The notes: generated by a model from the letters alone, not told the origin. A stretch of 59,477 nucleotides of DNA from JAICKN01 sp036491415 (GCA_036491415.1 DASXCC010000097.1:1-59477); one strand, 5' to 3'. Numbered from the stretch's first letter, positions 31,532-41,231 are shown. Numbers and translations: made by a program.

Positions 31532-34453
31532 ATGTCCAAGGAAAGCATTGTTGTTCGCGGGGCGCGCGTCCATAACCTCAAGAACATTGATTTTGAGATA
31601 CCTCACAACACACTCACCGTCGTGACCGGCGTTTCTGGGTCGGGCAAGTCTTCCCTTGCCTTCGACACGATCTATGCTGAAGGCCAGCGGCGTTACGTAG
31701 AGTCGTTGTCTGCCTACGCACGTCAATTTCTGGAACGCATCGAAAAGCCGGACGTCGAATTAATTGACGGTATTGCTCCGGCCATAGCCATCCGGCAGAA
31801 AAACAGCACTCGGAACCCGCGGTCCACGGTAGCGACTGCCACCGAAATCTATGACTATCTCCGCCTGCTGTTTGCCCGCGTAGGCCGAACCTACTGTCGC
31901 CAATGCGGAAATGAAGTGAAGAAAGACACCGTAGACGAAATCGCCGGATGGGTCCTGGCGATGCCCGAGAGCACGCGCCTTAACGTTTTGTTTCCGCTTG
32001 GGAACGCCGTCGCCGCGCCGGAAGAAAAAGAAAAGAAGAAATCTCGCAAGAAGAAAACAGCTGCAGAAAAAGAAGCGCCTGGCATGGAAGTCCTTAAAGC
32101 CCGGTTGTTTGAGCTGCGCAAACGCGGATTCAACCGACTTCTGCAAAAAGGACAGATTTTCGAATTCTCCACGCCGGAATCCTTGCTCGATATTAATTTC
32201 GCGGATCCGGTATTTTTGCTCGTAGATCGTCTTGTTGTCGCGAACGACATTCGTCCGCGATTAGTCGATGCGATTGAAATGGCCTATCGCGAATCGGGCG
32301 ATGTCATATTTGAGACCGTGCCGCGCGATGAGCAACCCGCGCAGCGGTTCCGTTTCTCGCAGAACTTCGAATGCAAGCATTGCAACATCAAATATGAGGA
32401 GCCCGAGCCGCGGCTATTCTCCTTCAACAATCCGTACGGAGCTTGTCCCAAGTGCCAGGGCTTTGGCAATACCATTGATTTCGATCTGAATCTCGTCATC
32501 CCCGATGCCTCAAAGACTTTGAATGAAGGGGCGATAGAACCGTGGACCAAGCCCAAGTACAAGACATACCTCACGGAGTTGAAGCGATACAGCAAACAAG
32601 CCGACATCCCGATGGATGTCCCTTGGGGGCAACTCAGCGCCAACGCGCAGAAGATCGTGATTGAAGGCCATGGAAAATTCCCCGGTGTTCGCGGGTTCTT
32701 TCAATATCTGGAACGTAAAAAATACAAGTTGCATGTGCGCGTATTTTTAAGCCGTTATCGTGGATACTCCATGTGCTCCAGTTGCAATGGCTTCCGTCTG
32801 CGCATGGAAGCGCAGCAAGTGAAGATCGACGGCAAGAACATCTGTGAAGTTTGCAGCCTAACGATTGAAGAAGCAGGCAATTTCTTCCAGAACGTGAAGC
32901 TCAGCAAGCAGGAAGCGGCTGTCGCGGAGAAATTGCTCGAAGAAATCAGCGAACGGTTGCGGTTCTTAAACGAAGTCGGCCTGGAATATCTCACGCTGGA
33001 CCGTCTATCCTCCACCCTTTCCGGCGGCGAGGCGCAACGCATTCAGCTGGCTACCTCGCTCGGTTCGCGGTTGGTGGGCACTCTCTATGTTCTCGACGAG
33101 CCTTCCATCGGATTGCACCCCAGAGATACAAATCGTCTGGTCAAGATTCTTCATAACTTGCGCGATCTCGGAAACACCATTCTCGTCGTAGAGCATGATC
33201 CCGATGTGATGGTTGCGTCCGACCGCATTCTTGATCTAGGGCCTGGTGCGGGCGAACACGGCGGAAAAGTAATTGCCGAAGGGACCTACGACCAAATCCA
33301 GCACATGCCTGCTTCGCTGACGGGCAGATATCTCTCCGGTGAACTTCGCATTCAAATCCCGCAAAATCGGCGCAAGCCGGGACGGCAGCAAATCGTTGTG
33401 AAAGGCGCGCGTGCCCACAATTTAAAGGGTGTGGACATCACTATTCCTCTGGGAATGACTGTCGCGATCACCGGCGTTTCCGGTTCGGGAAAATCCACGT
33501 TGCTGCACGAAATTCTATATAAAGCTCTTTCCGCCGCCAAAAAAACTGATGAGCCTTTGACTTCCACGGGCGCATGGGAAAGTGTAGAAGGCGACGGATA
33601 CATTGATGACGTCGTGCTGGTCGATCAGACGCCAATCGGACGGACTCCACGGTCAAACCCGGTCACATACATCAAAGCGTTCGACAGCATCCGCGAACTG
33701 TTCGCGGCTCTTCCCGAAGCGCAAAAGCACGGATTTACCGCTGGGCACTTCTCCTTCAACGTTCCCGGCGGACGATGCGAAACCTGCCAGGGCGATGGAA
33801 CCGTTATGGTGGAGATGCAATTCCTCGCTGACGTGGAACTCATCTGCGAAGAGTGCAAAGGAATGCGTTATAAACCGCAAATCCTTGAAGTGAAGTATCG
33901 CAATAAGAATATTTATGAGGTGCTGAACCTCACCATTCACGAGTCGCTGCAATTCTTCGCCAGCATTCCTAAAATTGCTGACAAGTTACGCGTGCTGGAT
34001 GAAGTTGGACTCGGCTATTTGAGGCTAGGGCAATCCGCTACGACGCTTTCCGGCGGTGAAGCGCAGCGCATGAAACTGGCGGCGCATCTGCAACCCGCAG
34101 CGAAGGCTGTGGTACGAGGCGCGGCGACGGACGTCAAACGCAAAATCCGCACGCTCTACATTTTCGATGAACCCACCACGGGCTTGCACTTTGACGATGT
34201 CAGCAAATTGCTTTCCGCATTCCGCAGGTTAATTGATGCCGGCGGCTCGATCCTGGTGATCGAACACAATCTCGAAGTCATTAAGACCGCGGATTGGGTC
34301 ATTGATCTGGGTCCCGAAGGCGGCGAACGCGGAGGACAGATACTGGGGGCGGGGACGCCGGAAACTATCGCGGAACTTCCCAACTCCTATACAGGCCAGT
34401 TTCTGGCGCGTATTCTGAATGGAAATGGCTCGCGTACGAATGGCCACCACTAA
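31532..34453 (+). CDS. uvrA: Excinuclease ABC subunit A (UvrA)
   Basis: The 973-residue ABC-type ATPase recognises DNA lesions in nucleotide excision repair. The first Walker A is GVSGSGKS (33-40), followed by SLAFDTIYAEGQRRYVESLSAYARQFLE. The first zinc module is CKHC...CPKCQGFG and the second is CETCQGDG...CEECKGMRY. The two signature motifs are LSGGEAQRIQLATSLGS and LSGGEAQRMKLAAHLQP, each with a Walker B (YVLDEPSIGLHP, YIFDEPTTGLHFDD). It is about 30 residues longer than E. coli UvrA, partly from a Lys/Glu-rich insert at residues 164-184. The C-terminus ends with polar residues. There is no strong ribosome binding site before the ATG. Confidence 0.97.
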   Translation: MSKESIVVRGARVHNLKNIDFEIPHNTLTVVTGVSGSGKSSLAFDTIYAEGQRRYVESLSAYARQFLERIEKPDVELIDGIAPAIAIRQKNSTRNPRSTVATATEIYDYLRLLFARVGRTYCRQCGNEVKKDTVDEIAGWVLAMPESTRLNVLFPLGNAVAAPEEKEKKKSRKKKTAAEKEAPGMEVLKARLFELRKRGFNRLLQKGQIFEFSTPESLLDINFADPVFLLVDRLVVANDIRPRLVDAIEMAYRESGDVIFETVPRDEQPAQRFRFSQNFECKHCNIKYEEPEPRLFSFNNPYGACPKCQGFGNTIDFDLNLVIPDASKTLNEGAIEPWTKPKYKTYLTELKRYSKQADIPMDVPWGQLSANAQKIVIEGHGKFPGVRGFFQYLERKKYKLHVRVFLSRYRGYSMCSSCNGFRLRMEAQQVKIDGKNICEVCSLTIEEAGNFFQNVKLSKQEAAVAEKLLEEISERLRFLNEVGLEYLTLDRLSSTLSGGEAQRIQLATSLGSRLVGTLYVLDEPSIGLHPRDTNRLVKILHNLRDLGNTILVVEHDPDVMVASDRILDLGPGAGEHGGKVIAEGTYDQIQHMPASLTGRYLSGELRIQIPQNRRKPGRQQIVVKGARAHNLKGVDITIPLGMTVAITGVSGSGKSTLLHEILYKALSAAKKTDEPLTSTGAWESVEGDGYIDDVVLVDQTPIGRTPRSNPVTYIKAFDSIRELFAALPEAQKHGFTAGHFSFNVPGGRCETCQGDGTVMVEMQFLADVELICEECKGMRYKPQILEVKYRNKNIYEVLNLTIHESLQFFASIPKIADKLRVLDEVGLGYLRLGQSATTLSGGEAQRMKLAAHLQPAAKAVVRGAATDVKRKIRTLYIFDEPTTGLHFDDVSKLLSAFRRLIDAGGSILVIEHNLEVIKTADWVIDLGPEGGERGGQILGAGTPETIAELPNSYTGQFLARILNGNGSRTNGHH

Positions 34454-35744
34454 GCTTTTTCTTCTTGCATTAAGTTTGGCGTGGAGTAGCGCGCTTCTCG
34501 CCCAATCTTCCGGTCAGACCATTCGCCATCATCGAATCGCCGAAGTAACGACATCTCCTGAACTCACCCAGGCAGAAAGCGCGATTGAGAAAAAGGACTA
34601 TTCCTTGGCGCTTGATCTCCTGAATAAAGTCGTCGCCGCCGATCCAAAAAATTATGCCGCATGGTTCGACCTGGGCTTTGTAAGCAATGCTCTGGGGAAA
34701 ACCGATGACGCCATCGCTGCTTACCGGCAATCCGTTACCGCGAAACCCGACGTTTTCGAGTCCAACTTAAATCTTGGATTAATGATGGCCCGAGCTGGGC
34801 AGTCTGGCGCGGACGAATTTCTGCGTGCTGCAACCAAACTGACTCCGACATCACATCCAGAAGAAGGCAAGGAACGGGCGTGGCTCTCGCTCGGCCATGT
34901 GCTGGAAAAGAGCAAGCCCGATGAAGCCATCACGGCATTTCAAGAAGCAGCCAAGCTACAGCCCAAGGATACGGAACCGCTTCTCTCTGCCGGTCCTCTC
35001 TTAGAACAGCAGAACCATATTCCAGAGGCGGAAGATGCATACAAACAAGTCCTGGTTCTTGATCCGCAATCGGCGGACGCCTTTACCGGCCTTGCGAATC
35101 TCTACATGCGCACCAAGCGCTACCCAGAGGCCCAGGCTGTCCTGCAAAAGCTTCTGACCCTTCACCCCGATGACCCGAGTGTGCATTTGGAATTAGGGCG
35201 GATTCTCGCGGCAAACAACAAACCCGACGAAGCCATCGCGGAGTTGCAGACCGCGCAAAAAACCAATTCCAATGATCCTGCGTTACAGCGGGAAATTGCC
35301 GACCTGCTGATGGGCCAGAAAAAATACCTCGAAGCTGAAGCCCAATTTCGCCTTTTAGTGAAGGCGCAGCCAAATGATCCGCATCTGCATGCATCTTTAG
35401 GAAGGACCCTGTTGCTGCAAAAAAAATATCCCGAGGCCCAGCAGGAACTGCTTGCGGCGGTTCGCCTGAAGCCTGACTTGGGCGAAGTTTATGGCGACAT
35501 TGCCATGGTAGCCGACCAGAACAAAAACTATCCGCTAACGATTAAAGCACTCGACATCCGGGCGAAATTTCTACCGGAGTTGCCAGCTACATATTTTTTA
35601 CGCGCCACAGCCTATGACCATTTGCATGATGTAAAAGATGCGTCGGCGAATTATCATCGGTTTCTAGACGTCGCCAAGGGCCAGTTCCCTGACCAGGAAT
35701 GGCAAGCCCAGCATCGGTTGATCGCGATTGAACCGAAAAAATAG
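34440..35744 (+). CDS. Secreted TPR-repeat protein
   Basis: The 434-residue protein starts with a signal peptide (MATTKLFLLALSLAWSSALLAQ) and consists largely of tandem TPR units: ALDLLNKVVAADPKNYAAWFDLGFVSNALGK, AITAFQEAAKLQPKDTEPLLSAGPLL, AEDAYKQVLVLDPQSADAFTGLANLYMRTK, AQAVLQKLLTLHPDDPSVHLELGRI and several more to the end. It is a periplasmic protein-protein interaction scaffold. The start overlaps the 3' end of uvrA by 14 bases. It is followed at one base by another small secreted protein gene, and the three downstream genes form an operon. Confidence 0.88.
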   Translation: MATTKLFLLALSLAWSSALLAQSSGQTIRHHRIAEVTTSPELTQAESAIEKKDYSLALDLLNKVVAADPKNYAAWFDLGFVSNALGKTDDAIAAYRQSVTAKPDVFESNLNLGLMMARAGQSGADEFLRAATKLTPTSHPEEGKERAWLSLGHVLEKSKPDEAITAFQEAAKLQPKDTEPLLSAGPLLEQQNHIPEAEDAYKQVLVLDPQSADAFTGLANLYMRTKRYPEAQAVLQKLLTLHPDDPSVHLELGRILAANNKPDEAIAELQTAQKTNSNDPALQREIADLLMGQKKYLEAEAQFRLLVKAQPNDPHLHASLGRTLLLQKKYPEAQQELLAAVRLKPDLGEVYGDIAMVADQNKNYPLTIKALDIRAKFLPELPATYFLRATAYDHLHDVKDASANYHRFLDVAKGQFPDQEWQAQHRLIAIEPKK

Positions 35745-35745
35745 T

Positions 35746-36180
35746 ATGCGCCGCATCACTCTCATTTCTTCCATTCTTCTTGCTTGCGCTTTGCTGGCGG
35801 GCGCAAGGGACAAGTCCGTGCTCGAGTTGGCTCACGAGGCCCAGGCCGCGCCGATCAAGGAACAACCCAAGTTGTATATCGAAATTGCAAGGACCCAGCT
35901 CGACCTTGCCGATAAGGCCTATTCTGCAGGCAATCCCGAGAGCGCTAAGGTGGCGGTGGATGACGTCGTGGAATATTCCGGCAAAGCCACCGACGCATCC
36001 ATCCAATCCGGAAGCAAGCTCAAGGACACGGAAATTCGCATCCGCAAAATGTCTGACAAACTGCGCGACATTAAAAGGAACCTTAACCTCGAGGATCAAC
36101 CCGCAGCGCAAAGCGCCATGGACAAATTAGAAGCGATGCGCAGCAAGCTGCTGGCTAAAATGTTTGAGAAAAAGAAATGA
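35746..36180 (+). CDS. Small secreted helical protein, paralogue of the next gene
   Basis: The 144-residue protein has a signal peptide (MRRITLISSILLACALLAGARD). The rest is predicted helical and contains QPKLYIEIARTQLDLADKAYSAGN followed by MSDKLRDIKRNLNLEDQ and a Lys-rich end (LLAKMFEKKK). The LYIEIARTQLDLADKA block closely resembles LYIQFARARLDALDKS of the next gene, so the two are likely related. No known domain is recognised. It starts one base after the TPR gene and overlaps the next gene by four bases (ATGA), so the trio is translationally coupled. Confidence 0.75.
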   Translation: MRRITLISSILLACALLAGARDKSVLELAHEAQAAPIKEQPKLYIEIARTQLDLADKAYSAGNPESAKVAVDDVVEYSGKATDASIQSGSKLKDTEIRIRKMSDKLRDIKRNLNLEDQPAAQSAMDKLEAMRSKLLAKMFEKKK

Positions 36181-36731
36181 GCATTTCTCGCTGGACACTC
36201 TTCAACCTGTTCTGCTGTTGCCTGCTTGCAGGCGCTTGCTGGGCCCAGCACCATCACGATGACGTTCTGAATCCGGATGAAATTGACCAGATCCGCGATG
36301 CTGCGCAAACTCCGGACGATCGGCTAAAACTCTACATACAATTCGCACGGGCGCGTCTGGATGCCCTTGATAAATCCCGCACCGATCCTGCAGTGAAAGA
36401 CCACGCCCAGGAAATTCACGACCGACTGAGTGACTTCGCGGATATCTACGACGAACTCGACGAAAACGTGGATACCTACGCCGACCGCAAGGATGATCTG
36501 CGTAAGCCATTGAAGGCGGTCATTGACGCTGATACGGAATTTCAGACCCTGCTGCGCGCCCTGCAAAGCTCTCTTACTGGTGCGCAGAACCAAGAGGTCT
36601 ATCAATTCTTCCTCACGACCGCATTGAATGCCGTCGATGATGGAGCCCGCGACCATCGTCAATTATTGGCCGAGCAGGAAGAGGCTGCCAAGCACCGCAA
36701 GAAGCGCGAAAAAGGCGTCGATGAACAATAA
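36177..36731 (+). CDS. Secreted helical protein with His-rich N-terminus
   Basis: The 184-residue protein has a signal peptide (MSISRWTLFNLFCCCLLAGACWAQ) with possible lipoprotein-like Cys, then HHHDDVLNPDEIDQIRDAAQTPDDRLKLYIQFARARLDALDKS. Later regions (IHDRLSDFADIYDELDENVDTYADRKDDLRKPLKAV and ALNAVDDGARDHRQLLAEQEEAAKHRKKREKGVDEQ) are acidic then basic coiled coil. It shares the LYI-x2-AR core with the upstream gene. The family is unknown; the pair could be an envelope protein-binding set with the TPR protein upstream. It overlaps the previous gene by four bases. Confidence 0.75.
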   Translation: MSISRWTLFNLFCCCLLAGACWAQHHHDDVLNPDEIDQIRDAAQTPDDRLKLYIQFARARLDALDKSRTDPAVKDHAQEIHDRLSDFADIYDELDENVDTYADRKDDLRKPLKAVIDADTEFQTLLRALQSSLTGAQNQEVYQFFLTTALNAVDDGARDHRQLLAEQEEAAKHRKKREKGVDEQ

Positions 36732-36830
36732 TCTTCCTTGCTCTGGTTTTAGCATTGGCATAAGCTGATTGCGCTCTCCGATTCTTCCCGCCTCCCAACC
36801 TCATCACGATATTTCCGGACATTTGCTGCA

Positions 36831-37124
36831 ATGTGTGTGCAAAATAGAGCGGTATTCGACGAGCCGGTACTAGATATAGTGTTTTCTTACTTGACCCCGG
36901 CGCAATATCACCGTTACATTAGCCATAATCTGTGCCAAGCCCTTTCCAGCCGGGGCCGCATTGTTGTGCAGTTTCATCGCGGAGGAACCTTGCTGGTTAA
37001 CCAGGCAGACAGCAGCCGCTTCTTACTTACAGAAGGCGTTTCCAGTTCTCTTCAATCGTGGATCTTCCCCGCGAAGCATCCGCTTACAGTTTTCGGCCCC
37101 ATGAAGGAGTTCTCCGTTGCTTAA
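36831..37124 (+). CDS. Possible small protein of unknown function before smc
   Basis: A 97-codon frame starts MCVQNRAVFDEPVLDIVFSYL and ends with FGPMKEFSVA, overlapping the start of smc by eight bases. Composition is plausible for a cytoplasmic protein, but no ribosome binding site precedes the ATG and no family is recognised. The rest of the 36732-37116 gap shows no other gene, terminator or strong promoter by eye. The frame could equally be non-coding 5' sequence. Confidence 0.35.
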   Translation: MCVQNRAVFDEPVLDIVFSYLTPAQYHRYISHNLCQALSSRGRIVVQFHRGGTLLVNQADSSRFLLTEGVSSSLQSWIFPAKHPLTVFGPMKEFSVA

Positions 37125-40100
37125 ACTGAAAAAGCTGCAAATCCTAGGGTTCAAATCGTTTTGCGACCGCACCGAACTGAATTTTCATGGCGACGGCATT
37201 GCCGCCATCATCGGGCCCAATGGCTGCGGCAAATCGAATATTTCAGACTCCATTTCGTGGGTGCTCGGCGAGCAGTCGGCCAAAACCCTCCGCGGATCGC
37301 GCATGGAAGACGTTATCTTCGCCGGAACGAATGAACGCAAGCCTACCGGCATGGCGGAAGTTTCTCTTACGCTGATCGACCCGCAGGTGTACGACGGAGT
37401 TGACGTCAACGATCCTACGGATGTGGATATTCAAGACGGCCTTGTGTCGGATCAGTGGGATGAAGCTCAGATTCGCGCCCGGGCCGCCGAAGAAGTAGAT
37501 CGCTTGACCGAAGAAGCGCAGCCGGGAAAAACTGAGGAAATGGAAGAGCAAGCGTCCGAAGCCCAAGCCTCGGCGGACTCTGCATCATTTACAGAAGGAG
37601 AGGTTACGCCTGAACCTGCCCCCGAAGGCGAAACAACACAGCCCGCAGGACCTCAAGTAGTCCTTAAAATACGCCGCCGTAAGTTCAACCAGCAACAGCT
37701 GCGAGCCGGGGAAATTGTTGTGACCCGGCGTTTGTTCCGGACGGGCGATAGCGAATACCTGCTCAATGGAAAACTGTGCCGCCTGCGTGATATTCAGGAA
37801 CTCTTCATGGGCACAGGCCTGGGACCGGAGTCATATGCCCTTATTGAGCAGGGCCGCATTGGACAGATTCTGAGCAGCCGGCCCACCGACCGTCGCGCCA
37901 TCATCGAAGAAGCCGCCGGAATTACCAAGTTCAAGACTAAAAAGCGATTGGCTGAAGCGCGCCTCGAAGAAGCCAAGCTAAACCTAAACCGCATAAACGA
38001 CATTTTTGAAGAAGTTACGCGGCAGATGAACTCGCTGAAGCGTCAGGCCTCCAAGGCCGAACGCTATGCCAAGCTGCGGGAAGAGATGCGGGCGAAGCTC
38101 CGTCTTGTTCTGGCCAGCAAATTCACCCAATTGGATATCGAAAGCACGGAACTGGATTCCCAACTGAATACGGTTTCCGAACAGATGCGCTCGCAATCCG
38201 AAACCATTCAGCAACTGGAAGGGGAACAAACCGAACGTACCCAGCGTGGCTATGCGATCGAAACCGAACTGCGCGAGAACCGCGAACGGTTGAACCAGAT
38301 CAAGCTGGATAGCGAATCTGCTCACAGCCAGCATCGTCATAATGAAGAGCGTTGCGCTGAATTGGTAGTCCGTTCCGCTTCCTCGCAAAACGAGCTTGCC
38401 CAGGCGCAAACCCGCTATGCCACCCTCGAAGCCGAGCGCGATTCGAACCGTCAGGTACTGGAATCCTCCGCGCAATCCGTTGCCGAAGCGCAAGCCGAGG
38501 GCGCGCAGTTGCAACAGGAAGCTGTCTTAGCCCGTACCGCCCTGACAGAGGTGGAACAACAGCAGGAACAATCCCGCGGAGCCATTCTCGAAGTTGTTTC
38601 CGCAACATCCACCCTGAAAAATCAGCTTACGCAGTCTCAGGAGCGGTTAAGCACCGTCGAACGCGAAGGCCACCGTCTATATGCAGAAATGATGACGGCC
38701 AACAATCAGGTCGAAACCTTCGGCGGACAGCGCGGTCAACTGGCGCTTACGTTCGAAACAGTTTCCCAGAGAGTTTCGACTTTATCCGAAGAAATTTCCC
38801 AGACCCGTCAGGTGCTGGAAAGCAAGCGCCATGAAGAAAATGGAGCCAAGATCCGTTTGGATGGCTTGCGCGCTGAGTTTGCCTCTGCATTGGGCAAAAA
38901 GGGATCGCTTGAAGCGGTTATCGCCGAACACGGATACTCCACGGAATCCGTGCGCAGGCTCTTTCAATCCGGCGGCCTTCAGGGAAGTTTGGCTCCGGTT
39001 GGCGTCCTCGCCGATTTTCTGGAAGTAGAACCGCGATTCGAAGGCGTCGTCGAAGACTTCCTTCGTGATGAACTGAACTATATTGTCGTGAAGTCATGGG
39101 ATGCGGTCGATGAAGGCCTGCGCCTTCTGCGCTCCGACGTTGACGGACGCGCCACGTTCCTCGTCCATCCCGAAGATTCCCAGGCAAAGTTTTCGTTTAC
39201 GGTAAATGAAAATGCGCAGCACGGGATGCCAAACCATTCGATTGTGCCGTTAAAGCACACCATCAAGGTCTTGGATGGTTTTGGCAAATCGCTGGAAGTG
39301 ATTCTTCCCAAACTGCGCGATGGCTATATTGTTCCTGATGCCGGCATCGGCCGCGAGCTGGCACTGGGAAATCCAGATGCGTTCTTCCTTTCGCAGTCCG
39401 GCGAATGCTTTCACAATGTGACGGTCACAGGAGGCAAGCAGCGCACGGAAGGCCCGCTTTCTATGAAGCGCGAGTTGCGCGACGTACTGAAAGTCCTTAG
39501 CGAACTTGAACATGCCCTGCGCGATGGCGAAACGAAACTGTTGACGCTTGGCCATGAAATTAAAGACCTTACTTCCCTGCTCGACCGTCTGGAAGGCGAA
39601 AAGCGCGAAGCCGAGAAACAGGTCATGACCTCCGGACACGTCTTGCAGCAACTCGACTCTGAAATGTCCCGCGTTGCCGAACGCATCAATGTATGCGAGC
39701 GCGAGTTGCAACGGCTGAGCGCAGAACGCTCCGAGCAGGAGTCGGCCATACAGGCGCGCCAGACCGAAATTACCGCCTCTGACGAGCGCCGTCTTGAACT
39801 AGAACGGGTTGCGGCTTCAGCATTGGAGCAATTGGCTTCGCTGCGCGAGCAGCGTGATCTTTCAACCCAACGGGCATCCGAGCAATTGGCGCGTGTAGCC
39901 ATGCTGGAAGAACGGCATCGCTCCGCCACTGCGGTTCTCGATCGGATCGAATCTCTGGTTGCAGAAATGGCCGAGCGGGTTCTGTCGCTTCAGAACCAAA
40001 TTCAGGCTTCCGAAGCGGAAAAATTGCAGCGCGAAGCTGAGAACGAAAACCTCGCTGCAAAATTGGTCGACTTGGAATCCGAGCGGAATGCCGGTGAAGC

Positions 40101-41001
40101 ACGCGACGGCTTGCTTCAGTTTGAATCTGAGCAGGTTCGGGCGCGGATCTCTGAACTGGAAGAACTCCTGCATGAGGCCCGCCGCATTCTGGAAGAGGCT
40201 CGCGACCGCAAAGCCGAACTGGCCGCAGCGGAAGCAAAATTGAAGTCAGACGCTCAATATATGGGCGAGACTTGCCTGAATGAACTCGGCATCGAGCGCG
40301 AAGTGCTCATGGCTGACACAACTATTCCGGTGGTCACGGCCGAACAGTTGGCCATCGAAGACCAGAGTTACCGCGAAATGCGCGCCCGCCTGGAAGCCAT
40401 GGGTCCGGTCAACATAATGGCGCTGGAGGAGTATAAAGAAACCGCCGAACGCCATGCTTTCCTGGAAACTCAGCGCAAGGACCTGCTCGAATCCATTGAA
40501 AACACACAGGCTACGATCCGCGAGATCGATACCTTCTCGCGGCAGAAGTTCGAAGAAGCTTTTGCCAGAATTAACGACAACTTCCAGGCTACCTTCAAAA
40601 AACTCTTTGGCGGCGGCCACGCGTTTATGCGCCTTACGGACGAAGAGAACACGGCCGAAAGCGGAATCGACGTTGTCGCTTCGCCTCCGGGAAAGAAACT
40701 ACAGAACGTTCTGCTGCTCTCCGGCGGCGAGAAAGCTCTCACTGCGCTGTCGTTGCTGGTAGGTATTTTCCAATATCAACCGGCGCCCTTTTGTATCCTC
40801 GACGAAGTTGACGCTCCGCTCGACGAAACAAACGTTGGCCGCTTCACCGAACTCGTACGAGAGATGAGCGTGCAAACGCAATTCATTCTCATTACGCATA
40901 GCAAGAAAACCATGAGCATTGCGCCTGTACTGTACGGTGTAACGATGCAGGAGCCGGGAGTTTCGAAACTGGTTTCGGTACGATTTGCGGAAAGTGCTTA
41001 G
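37117..41001 (+). CDS. smc: Chromosome segregation protein SMC
   Basis: The 1294-residue protein starts with TTG supported by AAGGAG seven bases upstream. Residues 32-41 contain Walker A (IGPNGCGKSN). Long coiled coils flank the hinge (about 640-790, GGLQGSLAPVGVLADFLEVEPRFEGVVEDFLRDELNYIVV). The C-terminal signature is LLSGGEKALTALSLLVGIFQYQPAPFCILDEVDAPLDETNVGRF. It loads on DNA and organises the chromosome with ScpA/ScpB, not encoded in the window. An acidic insertion of about 100 residues occurs at 90-190, inside the N-terminal head after EVSLTLIDP and before VVTRRLFRTGDSEYLLNG, rich in Glu, Ala, Pro and Thr. This makes it about 100 residues longer than typical SMC. Confidence 0.97.
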   Translation: MLKLKKLQILGFKSFCDRTELNFHGDGIAAIIGPNGCGKSNISDSISWVLGEQSAKTLRGSRMEDVIFAGTNERKPTGMAEVSLTLIDPQVYDGVDVNDPTDVDIQDGLVSDQWDEAQIRARAAEEVDRLTEEAQPGKTEEMEEQASEAQASADSASFTEGEVTPEPAPEGETTQPAGPQVVLKIRRRKFNQQQLRAGEIVVTRRLFRTGDSEYLLNGKLCRLRDIQELFMGTGLGPESYALIEQGRIGQILSSRPTDRRAIIEEAAGITKFKTKKRLAEARLEEAKLNLNRINDIFEEVTRQMNSLKRQASKAERYAKLREEMRAKLRLVLASKFTQLDIESTELDSQLNTVSEQMRSQSETIQQLEGEQTERTQRGYAIETELRENRERLNQIKLDSESAHSQHRHNEERCAELVVRSASSQNELAQAQTRYATLEAERDSNRQVLESSAQSVAEAQAEGAQLQQEAVLARTALTEVEQQQEQSRGAILEVVSATSTLKNQLTQSQERLSTVEREGHRLYAEMMTANNQVETFGGQRGQLALTFETVSQRVSTLSEEISQTRQVLESKRHEENGAKIRLDGLRAEFASALGKKGSLEAVIAEHGYSTESVRRLFQSGGLQGSLAPVGVLADFLEVEPRFEGVVEDFLRDELNYIVVKSWDAVDEGLRLLRSDVDGRATFLVHPEDSQAKFSFTVNENAQHGMPNHSIVPLKHTIKVLDGFGKSLEVILPKLRDGYIVPDAGIGRELALGNPDAFFLSQSGECFHNVTVTGGKQRTEGPLSMKRELRDVLKVLSELEHALRDGETKLLTLGHEIKDLTSLLDRLEGEKREAEKQVMTSGHVLQQLDSEMSRVAERINVCERELQRLSAERSEQESAIQARQTEITASDERRLELERVAASALEQLASLREQRDLSTQRASEQLARVAMLEERHRSATAVLDRIESLVAEMAERVLSLQNQIQASEAEKLQREAENENLAAKLVDLESERNAGEARDGLLQFESEQVRARISELEELLHEARRILEEARDRKAELAAAEAKLKSDAQYMGETCLNELGIEREVLMADTTIPVVTAEQLAIEDQSYREMRARLEAMGPVNIMALEEYKETAERHAFLETQRKDLLESIENTQATIREIDTFSRQKFEEAFARINDNFQATFKKLFGGGHAFMRLTDEENTAESGIDVVASPPGKKLQNVLLLSGGEKALTALSLLVGIFQYQPAPFCILDEVDAPLDETNVGRFTELVREMSVQTQFILITHSKKTMSIAPVLYGVTMQEPGVSKLVSVRFAESA

Positions 41002-41051
41002 TCGGGCACAAAATTTTTAAAAGTTATAGGTCCCAAAAATATTTTTTCTTG

Positions 41052-41090
41052 CGCGAAGAAGCAGAATATGTTTCTTCGCGTACATTTTTT
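41052..41090 (+). terminator. Intrinsic terminator after smc
   Basis: CGCGAAGAA (41052-41060) and TTCTTCGCG (41072-41080) form a perfect 9-bp stem with an eleven-base loop, followed by TACATTTTTT. It lies about 50 bases past the smc stop. The rest of the 289-bp gap is AT-rich and holds the purC promoter. Confidence 0.85.
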
Positions 41091-41231
41091 AGGCGTCTTT
41101 TTCTCCTCAGAATTTCCACAGGCGAATCCTTCGAATCCCTTGCTGGACGTATGATCCACTGCATACCCCCGATGTCAAACGGTTTGGCATTTTTTGATGA
41201 ATCCTATTTATTGTTAGAGAGCAGGAAAGAG

